From assembly GCA_033717875.1 (NCBI GenBank), contig JADDKJ010000008.1, forward strand, positions 32,779 through 96,778: DNA of 64,000 nt, given 5' to 3'. The notes below the pieces were generated by a model that saw only the letters and a list, made by a program, of their open reading frames with translations, had not been told where the DNA came from and did no database searches. How positions within the stretch are numbered: position 1 is the stretch's first letter; every line of letters starts with the position of its first letter. Below are positions 1 to 8,064 of the stretch, piece by piece. Source of the DNA: SBBG01 sp033717875. Lineage in GTDB: Bacteria > Pseudomonadota > Gammaproteobacteria > Ga0077554 > Ga007554. The translations under genes and the position numbers were made by a program.

Positions 1-6
1 ATATAT

Positions 7-37
7 AAGATTGAAGCGAGAAATGCAATCTTTTTTT
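7..37 (+). terminator. weak intrinsic terminator of an upstream gene
   Basis: A 7-bp stem (AAGATTG at 7-13 pairing with CAATCTT at 26-32) is followed by a run of seven T. It fits the end of a gene lying left of the window, but the stem is short and AT-rich, so the call is tentative. Confidence 0.4.
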
Positions 38-80
38 GTTCAGAGTGGTTTGTTTCCGGGCAACCCGGGTTTTTGCGAAA

Positions 81-110
81 TTGCGTGATCCGGCCGGGAT
101 GATATACAAT
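81..110 (+). promoter_or_regulatory. probable sigma-70 promoter of the rpsF operon
   Basis: TTGCGT (81-86) and TACAAT (105-110) are separated by 18 bp and lie about 105 bp before the rpsF start. No gene intervenes, and the spacing leaves a leader of roughly 100 nt, as expected for an autoregulated ribosomal-protein operon. Confidence 0.5.
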
Positions 111-117
111 ACCCGGC

Positions 118-216
118 TTGACCGAAAGATCGGTCATTATGAGGTTGTTTGTTTCCACTCCTTGCTTTCCGTTGCTATGTCGCGGAAGGCTGCCTAAACC
201 GTAAGGAGCATACTGC
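118..216 (+). promoter_or_regulatory. structured rpsF leader, candidate S6:S18 autoregulatory RNA
   Basis: The leader holds two hairpins: GACCG/CGGTC (120-135), and CTTTCCG (165-171) with CGGAAGG (183-189). These are followed by an AAGGAG ribosome binding site (203-208) eight bases before the ATG. Many bacteria regulate rpsF-rpsR through an S6:S18-binding leader with a conserved CCG-containing bulge. CCG triplets are present here, but I could not align the full motif, so the functional assignment is inference. Confidence 0.4.
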
Positions 217-609
217 ATGGGTCACTACGAAGTGGTGTTTCTGGTCCACCCTGACCAGAGCGAACAAGTCCCCGCCATGATCGAGCGCTATCGTTCGATG
301 ATCGAGTCCAGCGGTGGCAAGATCCACCGGCTTGAAGATTGGGGGCGGCGCCAGTTGGCCTACCCGATCAACAAGATGCACAAGGCACATTATGTGCTGA
401 TGAACATCGAATGCGCCGCCACCACCGTGAATGAGCTGACGAGCGCTTTTCGTTTCAACGACGCCGTGCTGCGCAATCTGGTCATTGCCACCAAGGAAGC
501 CGTCACCACGCCGTCTCCCCTGATCAAGTCCAAGGATGAGCGCGAAGAGCGTGAGGTCAAGTTCCGTCAGGATGTCGAAGAGACTGAAGAGCTGGCTGAG
601 GAACCTTGA
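217..609 (+). CDS. rpsF: 30S ribosomal protein S6
   Basis: This encodes the small-subunit protein S6, which binds the central domain of 16S rRNA as a heterodimer with S18. The 130-residue product starts MGHYEVVFLVHPDQSEQVP, the typical S6 opening, and carries the conserved WGRRQLAYPINK stretch near residues 43-54. The acidic C-terminal tail (EEREVKF...EETEELAEEP) resembles the glutamate-rich S6 tail that is post-translationally extended in E. coli. The ATG follows an AAGGAG site by eight bases. It is the first gene of rpsF-rpsR-DUF2232-rplI-dnaB. The primosomal gene priB, which sits between rpsF and rpsR in enterics, is absent here. Confidence 0.97.
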   Translation: MGHYEVVFLVHPDQSEQVPAMIERYRSMIESSGGKIHRLEDWGRRQLAYPINKMHKAHYVLMNIECAATTVNELTSAFRFNDAVLRNLVIATKEAVTTPSPLIKSKDEREEREVKFRQDVEETEELAEEP

Positions 610-685
610 GGCTGGCGCGGCGGTGACGGCTGTGAGCCTCCCGCTGATGCTTGACTGGCATATCAACTAATTTCTGGAGAGAGTT

Positions 686-910
686 ATGGCGCGTTATTTC
701 CGTCGCAGAAAGTTTTGCCGTTTCACCGCGGAGAAGATCAAGGAAATCGACTACAAGGACATCGCCCTGCTGAAGAATTACATCAGCGAATCGGGCAAGA
801 TCGTTCCGAGCCGCATCACAGGCACCCGTGCCCGGTATCAGCGTCAATTGTCCACCGCCATCAAGCGCGCGCGGTATCTGGCCTTGCTGCCCTATTGCGA
901 CGCTCATTAA
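686..910 (+). CDS. rpsR: 30S ribosomal protein S18
   Basis: This is S18, the partner of S6 in the 30S platform. The 74-residue basic protein has the conserved FRRRKFCRFTAE start, the central IDYKDIALLKNYISESGKIVPSRITGT region (broken here only for quotation) and an arginine-rich end. Length is standard. A GGAGAG ribosome binding site lies just upstream. It sits 76 bp behind rpsF and is almost certainly co-transcribed with it. Confidence 0.97.
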   Translation: MARYFRRRKFCRFTAEKIKEIDYKDIALLKNYISESGKIVPSRITGTRARYQRQLSTAIKRARYLALLPYCDAH

Positions 911-1003
911 GCAGTGATCGTGCCCGCCAAGCGAGAGGCTCTCGCTTGGCGGGATGCTGTTTCCGCAAGTTGTAGTTGTAAGCGCAGGTCTGGGCCAGGG
1001 TTG

Positions 1004-1972
1004 ATGCAACAATTCGCCGCATTCATCATGCGTGGCCGTATCCAGGCAATGCTGGTCGCGGCGCTGTTTGGAATACTGTCCCTGGTGCTGCCCGTCCTGC
1101 AACCGCTGGCGACAGTGGTCAGCGGGGCGGTGGTCGCGTTGGTGGCTTTGCGGCTCGGCGCGCGGGAGGGGATGTTCGTTATCCTTGGCGCCGCGCTGGG
1201 CGTGGCGGTGGCCGCGGCGCTGATGCTGGGCAATCCGATGCCGGCGCTGTTGATGGGACTGGTGCTGTGGATTCCCGTGTGGGGGATGGCCTTGCTGCTG
1301 CGCAGTAGCGTCTCCCTGGCGTTGAGCTTTCAGGTGGCGGCGCTGCTGGGCGGCCTGATTATCGTGGCCGTTTACCTGCTGTTGCCCGACCCGGCGGCGT
1401 GGTGGCGCGAGAAGTGGGATACCTTGATGATCCCGGCCATGCAGCAGGCGGGAATGGGAGACGCCGAGCAGTTGCGGCAGGCCCTGGCGCCGGTGGTCTC
1501 GCGCATGACCGGGGCGCTGGCGACGGCGCAGGCGGTGACCCTGCTATGCAGCCTGATGGTTGGCCGTTGGTGGCAGGCGCTGTTGTATAACCCGGGTGGT
1601 TTCGGCCGCGAGTTTCGTGATCTTCGCCTGGGTGGCGCGCTGGCTTACTCTGGTATTGCCGTCCTTGGCTTGGCTTTTTTTGCCTCCGGGGCGATGGGCG
1701 GGATAGCCAGGGATGTTTTGCTGATACTGGTTGCCCTGTACATGTTTCAGGGGCTGGCGCTGGCTCATGCCGTGGCGGCGGGAAGGCATGCCGCGTGGCT
1801 GATGGCATTGTATACATTGATGGCGATCGCGCTGCCTTTTGCCGCTGTGGCGCTGGCGGGGGTGGGGTTTGCGGATCACTGGTTGAATATCCGGTCACGA
1901 TTCGGGGCGGGCGGGACTCCTCCGGGCGGCGCTCCACCCAGAGATGAGTCGGATGTCCGAAGGGATGTTTGA
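1004..1972 (+). CDS. DUF2232-type polytopic membrane protein
   Basis: The product of about 322 residues is almost wholly hydrophobic, with some eight predicted transmembrane segments and short Arg-rich loops. A YybS/DUF2232-like membrane protein between rpsR and rplI is a common arrangement in gammaproteobacteria lacking priB, and both position and topology support that assignment. Its biochemical role is unknown. The frame is open back to 914, but the ATG at 1004 (MQQFAAFIMRGRIQ), preceded by CAGGG, is a better start; the ATG at 1028 is also possible. It is co-directional with the ribosomal genes, 36 bp before rplI. Confidence 0.8.
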   Translation: MQQFAAFIMRGRIQAMLVAALFGILSLVLPVLQPLATVVSGAVVALVALRLGAREGMFVILGAALGVAVAAALMLGNPMPALLMGLVLWIPVWGMALLLRSSVSLALSFQVAALLGGLIIVAVYLLLPDPAAWWREKWDTLMIPAMQQAGMGDAEQLRQALAPVVSRMTGALATAQAVTLLCSLMVGRWWQALLYNPGGFGREFRDLRLGGALAYSGIAVLGLAFFASGAMGGIARDVLLILVALYMFQGLALAHAVAAGRHAAWLMALYTLMAIALPFAAVALAGVGFADHWLNIRSRFGAGGTPPGGAPPRDESDVRRDV

Positions 1973-2008
1973 GAATTAAGTTTGCTCTTATCTGAGAGGT
2001 AATTTGAA

Positions 2009-2458
2009 ATGAATGTGATTCTGCTTGGCAAAGTGGAAAATCTGGGCGCGTTGGGCGATGTGGTGTCGGTCAAGCCCGGTTATGCCAGAAATTATCTGAT
2101 CCCGCGCGGCAAGGCGGCGGTGGCGACGCCCGAAAATCGGGTTACCTACGAAGCGCGTCGCGCCGAGCTGGAGAAAGCGGCGGCCGAGGCTTTGGCTCAG
2201 GCGCAAGCCCGTGCCCAGGCGCTGAGCGACAAGGTGGTGACGGTGACCAGCCGCGCCGGTGATGAAGGCCGTCTGTTCGGTTCGGTTGGAACGCGTGACA
2301 TCGCTGATGCCGTGACCGCCGCCGGCGTGGCCGTCGCCAAGCACGAAGTGCGTCTGCCGACCGGGCCGTTACGTCAGGTGGGTGAATATGACATCGAGAT
2401 TCACCTGCATCCCGATGTGAACGCACAGGTGAAGATCGTCGTCGCGCCCGAGGCGTAA
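2009..2458 (+). CDS. rplI: 50S ribosomal protein L9
   Basis: This is L9, a two-domain large-subunit protein that binds 23S rRNA near the L1 stalk. The 149-residue product begins MNVILLGKVENLGALGD and contains VKPGYARNYLIPRGKA, the diagnostic N-terminal domain. A long helix (residues about 45-75) leads to the C-terminal domain (residues 80-149). AGAGGTAATTTGAA precedes the ATG as a ribosome binding site. It is the last ribosomal gene of the operon before a strong hairpin. Confidence 0.97.
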   Translation: MNVILLGKVENLGALGDVVSVKPGYARNYLIPRGKAAVATPENRVTYEARRAELEKAAAEALAQAQARAQALSDKVVTVTSRAGDEGRLFGSVGTRDIADAVTAAGVAVAKHEVRLPTGPLRQVGEYDIEIHLHPDVNAQVKIVVAPEA

Positions 2459-2468
2459 GGCTTCATTC

Positions 2469-2551
2469 AACGCAAAGACGCGGAGGCGCAACGGCGCGAA
2501 GACAGAGTTATCGTTTGCTTTGTGGCGTTGCGCCTCCGCGGCGTTTTTTTT
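2469..2551 (+). repeat. 15-bp-stem palindrome with T8, terminator-like, between rplI and dnaB
   Basis: CGCGGAGGCGCAACG (2479-2493) pairs perfectly with 2526-2540, and the right arm is followed by GCG and eight T. Flanking AACGC/GCGTT extends the pairing. This has the form of an intrinsic terminator and also resembles the CGCAAAGACGCGGAGGCGC-type intergenic repeats common in proteobacteria. It ends only eight bases before the dnaB start and leaves no clear Shine-Dalgarno sequence there. Confidence 0.75.
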
Positions 2552-2559
2552 GAGATTAC

Positions 2560-3954
2560 ATGCCAGACCTTGCCTATGCAAATCGCGCTTCGGATCCCGC
2601 CACCGAGGCGTTGAAGGTCCCCCCCCACTCGGTCGAGGCCGAGCAGGCGGTGCTGGGCGGTCTGATGTTGGAGAACAGCGCCTGGGATCAGGTGGCCGAT
2701 CTGATTGGCGAGGAGGATTTTTACCGGCGCGATCACCGCCTGATCTTTCGCGCAATCAGCGAACTCGCCCATCGCAATACCCCCTTCGACATCATCACCC
2801 TTTCCGAGCAATTGGCGGCGATCAACGAACTGGATAACGCCGGCGGTTTGGCCTATCTGGGCACGCTGGCCAAGAACACCCCCACCGCCGCCAATATCAA
2901 GGCCTATGCCACCATCGTGCGCGAGCGTTCGGTGTTGCGTCAGTTGATTCGCGTCGGTACCGAAATCGCCAATAGCGCCTATGTCCCCGAAGGGCGCGAC
3001 AGCCCCGAGTTGCTGGACAATGCCGAAAAGCTGGTGTTCGAGATCGCCGAACGCGGTGCGCGTGGCAAGCGCGGATTCACGGCGATCAAGGACCTGCTGG
3101 TCAAGGCGGTGGATCGCATCGATACGCTGTTCCAGCAGGATAACCCGATCACCGGCGTGCCCACGGGGTTCACCGATTTCGACGAGATGACCTCCGGTTT
3201 GCAGCCGTCCGACATGGTCATCGTCGCCGGGCGTCCGTCGATGGGCAAGACCACCTTCGCCATGAACCTCGCCGAGCATGCGGCGATCAAGAGCCAGTTG
3301 CCGGTGGCGGTGTTCAGTATGGAAATGCCCGGCGAGCAACTGGCGATGCGCATGATGTCCTCGCTGGGTCGTATCGACCAGCACCGGCTGCGCACCGGCA
3401 AGCTCGACGACGACGACTGGCCGCGCGTCACTTCCGCCGTGGGAATGCTGGCGGAGGCGTCGCTGTTCATCGATGACACGCCGGCGCTGACCCCCACCGA
3501 ACTGCGCGCCCGCGCGCGGCGGCTGGCGCGTGAACATGGGCTGGGCATGATCGTCATCGACTATTTGCAATTGATGCAGGTGCCGGGCAGCAAGGAAAAC
3601 CGCGCCACCGAAATCTCCGAGATTTCGCGCTCGCTCAAGGCCCTGGCCAAGGAACTGAACGTGCCGGTGATCGCCCTGTCGCAGCTCAACCGCAGCCTGG
3701 AACAGCGTCCCAACAAGCGGCCGGTGATGTCGGATTTGCGTGAATCGGGCGCTATCGAACAGGATGCGGACTTGATCGTGTTCATCTACCGCGATGAGGT
3801 TTATCACGAAGACAGTCAAGACAAGGGCACCGCCGAAATCATCATCGCCAAGCAGCGTAACGGCCCCATCGGCATGACGCGGCTGACCTTTCTTGGCCAG
3901 TACACGCGCTTTGAGAATTTCACTTCTGGCGCTTCTTACAGTAGCGGGGAATAG
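2560..3954 (+). CDS. dnaB: replicative DNA helicase DnaB
   Basis: This is the hexameric 5'-3' replicative helicase that unwinds DNA at the fork and recruits primase. The 464-residue length is standard. The N-terminal collar carries LKVPPHSVEAEQAVLGGLM (from about residue 22). The RecA-like domain has Walker A GRPSMGKTT (about residues 223-231), Walker B in MIVIDYLQLM (about 330) and the late motif SDLRESGAIEQDAD. The start ATG (MPDLAYANRA) lies right after a T-run of the preceding palindrome with no good ribosome binding site, so its expression may rely on readthrough and translational reinitiation. No intein or insertion is seen. Confidence 0.97.
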   Translation: MPDLAYANRASDPATEALKVPPHSVEAEQAVLGGLMLENSAWDQVADLIGEEDFYRRDHRLIFRAISELAHRNTPFDIITLSEQLAAINELDNAGGLAYLGTLAKNTPTAANIKAYATIVRERSVLRQLIRVGTEIANSAYVPEGRDSPELLDNAEKLVFEIAERGARGKRGFTAIKDLLVKAVDRIDTLFQQDNPITGVPTGFTDFDEMTSGLQPSDMVIVAGRPSMGKTTFAMNLAEHAAIKSQLPVAVFSMEMPGEQLAMRMMSSLGRIDQHRLRTGKLDDDDWPRVTSAVGMLAEASLFIDDTPALTPTELRARARRLAREHGLGMIVIDYLQLMQVPGSKENRATEISEISRSLKALAKELNVPVIALSQLNRSLEQRPNKRPVMSDLRESGAIEQDADLIVFIYRDEVYHEDSQDKGTAEIIIAKQRNGPIGMTRLTFLGQYTRFENFTSGASYSSGE

Positions 3955-3987
3955 ACCCTCGTTAGAGGATTATTGGGGGTTGGAAAG

Positions 3988-4016
3988 TAAAAACCCCGCT
4001 CCGAGGAGCGGGGTTT
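3988..4016 (-). terminator. intrinsic terminator, mainly for the PEP-CTERM gene
   Basis: AAACCCCGCTC/GAGCGGGGTTT form an 11-bp perfect stem with a CGAG loop. On the minus strand it is followed by TTTTTAC, so it best terminates the leftward PEP-CTERM transcript; it may also stop dnaB transcripts on the plus strand, since the genes converge here. Confidence 0.85.
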
Positions 4017-4035
4017 GGGGAAGACCCCCTGGGGT

Positions 4036-4728
4036 TTACGCGTGCCTGTGCTGGCGCCTCATGAACCCAAGCCCGGCCAACCCTAGACCCATCAAGGCCA
4101 GGGAGGCGGGTTCAGGGACGACGCGAAAGGCAAAGTCCGTATTGGCAAGCCCCACCCACGGGCCACAATGTGGGCCACCGTTTCCGCAGATTGCCCCTTG
4201 AGACTGCGCGGCATTGTAATTCTCGCTGCCAATGTTCGGCCCTCCGGCAGCGCCCAGGGCCCAAGTCCAGCCGCCTGCGGCATTTGCCACGCTAAACCAG
4301 TATTCCGTGCCCGCCTGGACAAAAAAGTCTTGGGGATTCCAGAAGGCGCCGTAATGAAAAATACCGTCTCCATCGGGATCTTGACCAACGGCATTGACAA
4401 AGTGCTGGGTACCTCCATTGAATGGGTTGTCTACGTTCGGTATGCCGTTATTATCGGTATGGAAGGTGAGTTCCCATAGAGTGCTGCCTGCGGCGCTGCC
4501 CCACCACTCTACCCCGCGGATCCAGGCGTTGGTGGTTGGCACGAAGTCGTCGGCCAAGATCGGGCCATTGGCAATATGATGAGATACAAAATTCGAGTTG
4601 CTGCCAGGCTGATGTTCGTAGATGGCTGGGCCGGGGATAACAAGTCCGGCGATAGCGGGTTGTGCTGCCATCCCGAAACAAATCCCGGCCGAGGTTGCAA
4701 TGATCGCGGTGATTCTCTGGATGTTCAT
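4036..4728 (-). CDS. PEP-CTERM sorting domain secreted protein
   Basis: This is a secreted protein of 230 residues with an N-terminal signal peptide (MNIQRITAIIATSAGICFGM, cleavage likely after AIA near residue 27). It has a classic C-terminal sorting signal: VPEPASLALMGLGLAGLGFMRR, i.e. VPEP, a hydrophobic helix and a basic tail (residues about 203-226). Exosortase (EpsH family) recognises such tails in exopolysaccharide-producing bacteria, so an exosortase should exist elsewhere in this genome. The mature domain is Gly/Asn/Trp-rich with four Cys in its C-terminal half and has no recognisable enzyme motif. A GGAGAGA ribosome binding site lies five bases before the ATG. Upstream are a sigma-54 promoter and paired upstream sites. 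Confidence 0.92.
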   Translation of the reverse strand: MNIQRITAIIATSAGICFGMAAQPAIAGLVIPGPAIYEHQPGSNSNFVSHHIANGPILADDFVPTTNAWIRGVEWWGSAAGSTLWELTFHTDNNGIPNVDNPFNGGTQHFVNAVGQDPDGDGIFHYGAFWNPQDFFVQAGTEYWFSVANAAGGWTWALGAAGGPNIGSENYNAAQSQGAICGNGGPHCGPWVGLANTDFAFRVVPEPASLALMGLGLAGLGFMRRQHRHA

Positions 4729-4771
4729 GATGGTCTCTCCTTAGATTGCAGATGCACCTGTCTCTAATGGG

Positions 4772-4786
4772 GCATATGGCGTGCCA
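4772..4786 (-). promoter_or_regulatory. sigma-54 (RpoN) promoter of the PEP-CTERM gene
   Basis: Read on the minus strand, TGGCACGCCATATGC matches the -24/-12 consensus TGGCACG-N4-TTGC at all positions except the first T of the -12 element, with exact GG-to-GC spacing. Transcription would start near 4760, giving a leader of about 30 nt. PEP-CTERM genes in other bacteria are known to be controlled by RpoN with the PrsK/PrsR two-component system, so both sequence and context agree. Confidence 0.82.
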
Positions 4787-4862
4787 AAATAATTTTTTTA
4801 TTTATTTTTCATTGTGTTGGGGTGACTGCCTTGGGTTGGTATCAGTATGGTGCTTGCTGAAG

Positions 4863-4991
4863 TGTAAAATTCCCCGACAAAAAATATGATATTTTGATGT
4901 CGGAGCGTCTGTGAAAATCAGGGTTGCGGAATTTTTCCATTTTATTATCAGAATGTTATAGACGTTTTTTGGGCTGTAAGATTTTCCGACA
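4863..4991 (-). promoter_or_regulatory. two 17-bp upstream activator-like sites for the sigma-54 promoter
   Basis: TGTAAAATTCCCCGACA (4863-4879) and TGTAAGATTTTCCGACA (4975-4991) match at 14 of 17 positions, in the same orientation, 112 bp apart. They lie about 105 and 215 bp upstream of the expected start point, a usual distance for enhancer sites of sigma-54 activators. TGTCGG at 4898-4903 mirrors the CCGACA end of the first copy and makes a local dyad. I infer that they bind a PrsR-like activator. The rest of 4729-5035 is AT-rich with no gene. Confidence 0.65.
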
Positions 4992-5035
4992 AAGAACGAT
5001 GGGGTTGCGCGGTCAAGCCGCGAAGTATCGCACTA

Positions 5036-7336
5036 TCAATAACCGACGGTGGTGTGGCTTGCGGGCTGCGTGCCGCCCCGTACCAAGCCACCCAAGCCCG
5101 CTTCCATTAGGCGCTCGTTGACGCGGGCGCGGATGGCGGCGGGATGTTCCAGGGTGAGGGCCTCATTGAGGATGTCGCGCGCCTGGGCGCGGCTGAAGTT
5201 GCGGATGACCCATTTGACACGCGGCAGGCTGGAGGCGCTCATGCTCAGGCTGTCGATGCCCATGCCGACCAGCAGTAGCGCCGCGGCGGGGTCGCCGGCC
5301 ATTTCGCCGCATACGCTGACGGGTTTGTTTTGTCGGTGCGCGCCTTCGATCACTTGCATCGCGGCATGGAGCACGGCGGGATGCAGTGAGTCGTAAAGAC
5401 CGGCGACGCGGGCGTTGTTGCGGTCTACCGCCAGCAGGTATTGGGTGAGGTCGTTGCTGCCGATGGAGAGGAAGTCGACGCGCCGCGCCAGGGACTCGGC
5501 CTGGTATACCGCGGAAGGCACCTCCACCATGACACCGATGCGCGGCCGCGCGATGGTTTCGCCGCTTTCGGTTACGTCACGCCAGGCGCGTTCCAGCAGG
5601 GCAAGGGTGTCGTCGATCTCGGTGACGCTGCTGATCATCGGCAGCAGCAGATTCAGGTTGTCGAGTCCACTGCTGGCGCGCAGCATGGCACGCAGTTGCA
5701 CGAGGAAGATTTCCGGGTGGTCGAGGGTGATGCGTATGCCGCGCCAGCCGAGGAAGGGGTTGTCCTCCTCAATAGGGAAGTAGGGCAGCTCCTTGTCGCC
5801 GCCCACGTCGAGCGTGCGCAGCGTCACCGGCCGCGGGGCGTAGGATTCCAGCACTTGGCGGTAGACGCGACGCTGTTCCTCTTCGCTGGGAAAGTGCGGG
5901 CGGACCATGAACGGAATTTCGGTGCGGTACAGGCCGATGCCTTCCGCGCCGCTGTTGAGCGAGGAGGCGATATCGGCCAGGAGTCCGGTATTGGCATAGA
6001 GCGGGATGTGCGCGCCGTCGGTGGTCATCGCAGGCTGGTCGCGCAACTCCGCAAGGCCAGCGGTCAGCTCCGCTTCTTCGCGTTCCAGGCGGGCGAATTC
6101 GGCGCGCAGGCCGGCGGAGGGTTGGATGAATAATCGGCCCAGATGCCCGTCGACGATCATTTCCTGGCCATCGAGTCGCGCCACGGGCAGATCATCCGCG
6201 CCGACCACGGCGGGGACGCCGAGCGCGCGCGCCAGGATGGCGACGTGCGAGGAGCTGGAGCCACGCGCCGACACCACGCCCGCGAGTTTTTCGTGCGGCA
6301 CTTCGGCGAGCGTGGTGGCGGTGATCTCTTCGCCGATCAGAATGGTTTTGTCGGGATAGGGCGGCTGGTTGCGCTTGCCCTTTTGCAGGCAGACCAGGAT
6401 GCGCCGTCCCAGGTCGCGGATGTCTTCGGCGCGCTCGCGGATGTAAGGGTCGTCCATCTCGTCGAAGATGCGTGCGTGTTCGTTGACCGTTTCGCGCAAC
6501 GCTCCGGAGGCCCAGCTTCCCTGACGGATGCGTTCGACGGTTTTGTCCACCAGGCTGTCGCTGCCCAGCATGAGGCGGTAGGCGTCGAACAGGGCGCGGT
6601 CCTCGGCGCGCAGCACCGGATTCAGGCGTTCGCTGAGGGCCTGGATGTCGGTCTGCACCGCCATTACAGCTGCCATGAAGGTGGCGACCTCGGTTTCTAT
6701 GTTGTCCGTGGTGACTTTGCGGTCCGGCACGGCATCCAGATCGGCCGGCGGATAGACCACCATCGCGGTGCCCACCGCCACGCCGGGTGCGCCGGGCAGG
6801 CCGTCGATATAACGGGTTTCATCACCGCTTGTGCCGCGCAGACCGTCGATGCCGCCGCTGGCTTCGGCGTGGGCGATGGCGCCGGAGAGCTGGGCGGCGA
6901 CGGTTACCAGAAAAGCGACCTCATCCTCATCGAAACGCCGCCGCGCGCGCTGGCGGATGACCAGTACGCCCAGCACCTTGCGATGGTGGATGATCGGTAC
7001 GCCGAGGAAGGCGTGAAGGCGCTCTTCGCCGGTTTCGGCGATGAAGCGGTAACGCGGATGATCGGGGGCGTTGTCGAGGTTCAGCGGTTCGGCCGTTTCA
7101 GCGATCACACCGATCAATCCTTCGCCTCGCGCCAGGCGCGCCACGCCGATGGCGGCGGGGTTGAGGCCGTCGCTCGCCATCAGTACGAAGTGTTGGGTGT
7201 GGGGGGCGGCGAGAAAGACCGAGCAGGTTTCGACCGCCACCGCCTGCTTGACGCGCTTGACCATGATGGCAAGGGCTTGTGGCAGGTTCTGGGCGGCGTT
7301 GACTTCCTGGATGATGCGGCGCAGTGTGTTGAGCAT
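5036..7336 (-). CDS. ptsP: PEP-protein phosphotransferase of the nitrogen PTS (EI-Ntr)
   Basis: Enzyme I-Ntr autophosphorylates from phosphoenolpyruvate and passes the phosphate to NPr, linking nitrogen and carbon status to regulation. The 766 residues show an N-terminal GAF domain (1-150), the phosphohistidine domain with GSSSSHVAILARALG around residue 364, and a C-terminal PEP-binding TIM barrel with LYRTEIPFM and SIGSNDLTQYLLAVDR. GAF domain plus length separate it from sugar-PTS PtsI. It lies 9 bp downstream of rppH, the usual gammaproteobacterial rppH-ptsP pairing, and its end faces the PEP-CTERM control region. Confidence 0.95.
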   Translation of the reverse strand: MLNTLRRIIQEVNAAQNLPQALAIMVKRVKQAVAVETCSVFLAAPHTQHFVLMASDGLNPAAIGVARLARGEGLIGVIAETAEPLNLDNAPDHPRYRFIAETGEERLHAFLGVPIIHHRKVLGVLVIRQRARRRFDEDEVAFLVTVAAQLSGAIAHAEASGGIDGLRGTSGDETRYIDGLPGAPGVAVGTAMVVYPPADLDAVPDRKVTTDNIETEVATFMAAVMAVQTDIQALSERLNPVLRAEDRALFDAYRLMLGSDSLVDKTVERIRQGSWASGALRETVNEHARIFDEMDDPYIRERAEDIRDLGRRILVCLQKGKRNQPPYPDKTILIGEEITATTLAEVPHEKLAGVVSARGSSSSHVAILARALGVPAVVGADDLPVARLDGQEMIVDGHLGRLFIQPSAGLRAEFARLEREEAELTAGLAELRDQPAMTTDGAHIPLYANTGLLADIASSLNSGAEGIGLYRTEIPFMVRPHFPSEEEQRRVYRQVLESYAPRPVTLRTLDVGGDKELPYFPIEEDNPFLGWRGIRITLDHPEIFLVQLRAMLRASSGLDNLNLLLPMISSVTEIDDTLALLERAWRDVTESGETIARPRIGVMVEVPSAVYQAESLARRVDFLSIGSNDLTQYLLAVDRNNARVAGLYDSLHPAVLHAAMQVIEGAHRQNKPVSVCGEMAGDPAAALLLVGMGIDSLSMSASSLPRVKWVIRNFSRAQARDILNEALTLEHPAAIRARVNERLMEAGLGGLVRGGTQPASHTTVGY

Positions 7337-7345
7337 GCGGGAGGT

Positions 7346-7882
7346 TTACCGTCCCGCGATCTTCTGCTGCGCCTCGCGCGGAGTCATCGATCTCCGTTGA
7401 AGGTTTCTCTGCTGATTGACCAGGGGCGCCAGCTCGCTCAGGGCGCGCTGATAGACCTGGCGTTTGAAGGGTACGATCTCGCGCAGTGGATGCCAGTAGT
7501 GCACCCAGCGCCAGCAATCGAATTCGGGTTTTTCGTTGAGGTCGAGTCTGACGCTGCTCTCGTCGCCGATCAGGCGCAGCATGTACCAGATCTGTTTCTG
7601 GCCGATGCACAACGGTTTGCAGCCATGGCGGATCAGGCGCGGTGGCAGCCGGTAACGCAGCCAGTCGCGGGTATGGCCGATGATCTCGATGTTGGCGGCG
7701 CACAGGCCGATTTCTTCGTGCAGCTCGCGGTACATGGCCTCTTCCGGGGACTCATGCGCGCGGATGCCGCCCTGCGGGAATTGCCACGCGTCCTGACCGA
7801 TACGGCGGGCCCAAAGTACCCGGCCTGTATCGTTACTCAGGATAATCCCGACGTTGGGTCTGTAACCGTCTCTGTCAATCAC
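7346..7882 (-). CDS. rppH: RNA pyrophosphohydrolase (Nudix)
   Basis: RppH removes pyrophosphate from 5'-triphosphate RNA and so triggers RNase E-dependent decay. Translation is set at the GTG giving V/MIDRDGYRPNVGIIL, which matches the family start; the frame continues 22 codons upstream but those are not conserved. The Nudix box begins GGIRAHESPEEAMYRELHEE (about residues 38-57). WARRIGQDAWQFPQGG is typical of RppH. The gene is 178 residues long and upstream of ptsP on the same strand. No strong Shine-Dalgarno sequence was seen before the GTG. Confidence 0.92.
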   Translation of the reverse strand: MIDRDGYRPNVGIILSNDTGRVLWARRIGQDAWQFPQGGIRAHESPEEAMYRELHEEIGLCAANIEIIGHTRDWLRYRLPPRLIRHGCKPLCIGQKQIWYMLRLIGDESSVRLDLNEKPEFDCWRWVHYWHPLREIVPFKRQVYQRALSELAPLVNQQRNLQRRSMTPREAQQKIAGR

Positions 7883-8064
7883 GTGGCTGGACTTTTTAAC
7901 AAATCTTACATATTTGACATTCTTCCATAAATAGAGTGCCTTAGGCAAATATCAAATTCACAAATTTTCGCGCAATCAATACCCTGCTTTCTTCGGTTGA
8001 CGCGTCTTTTTTATGTATAATTCCATGCCATTGTTTTTAAAAGTAATGCACTGAGGATTTGATT

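Noticed and set aside
2467..3819. 450-codon open frame opposite dnaB
   Set aside because: It is the GC-driven antisense shadow of a certain gene; its His/Gly/Arg-rich translation has no family character.
6143..7930. 595-codon open frame opposite ptsP and rppH
   Set aside because: Antisense shadow of two certain genes, spanning both; the composition is typical of such artefacts.
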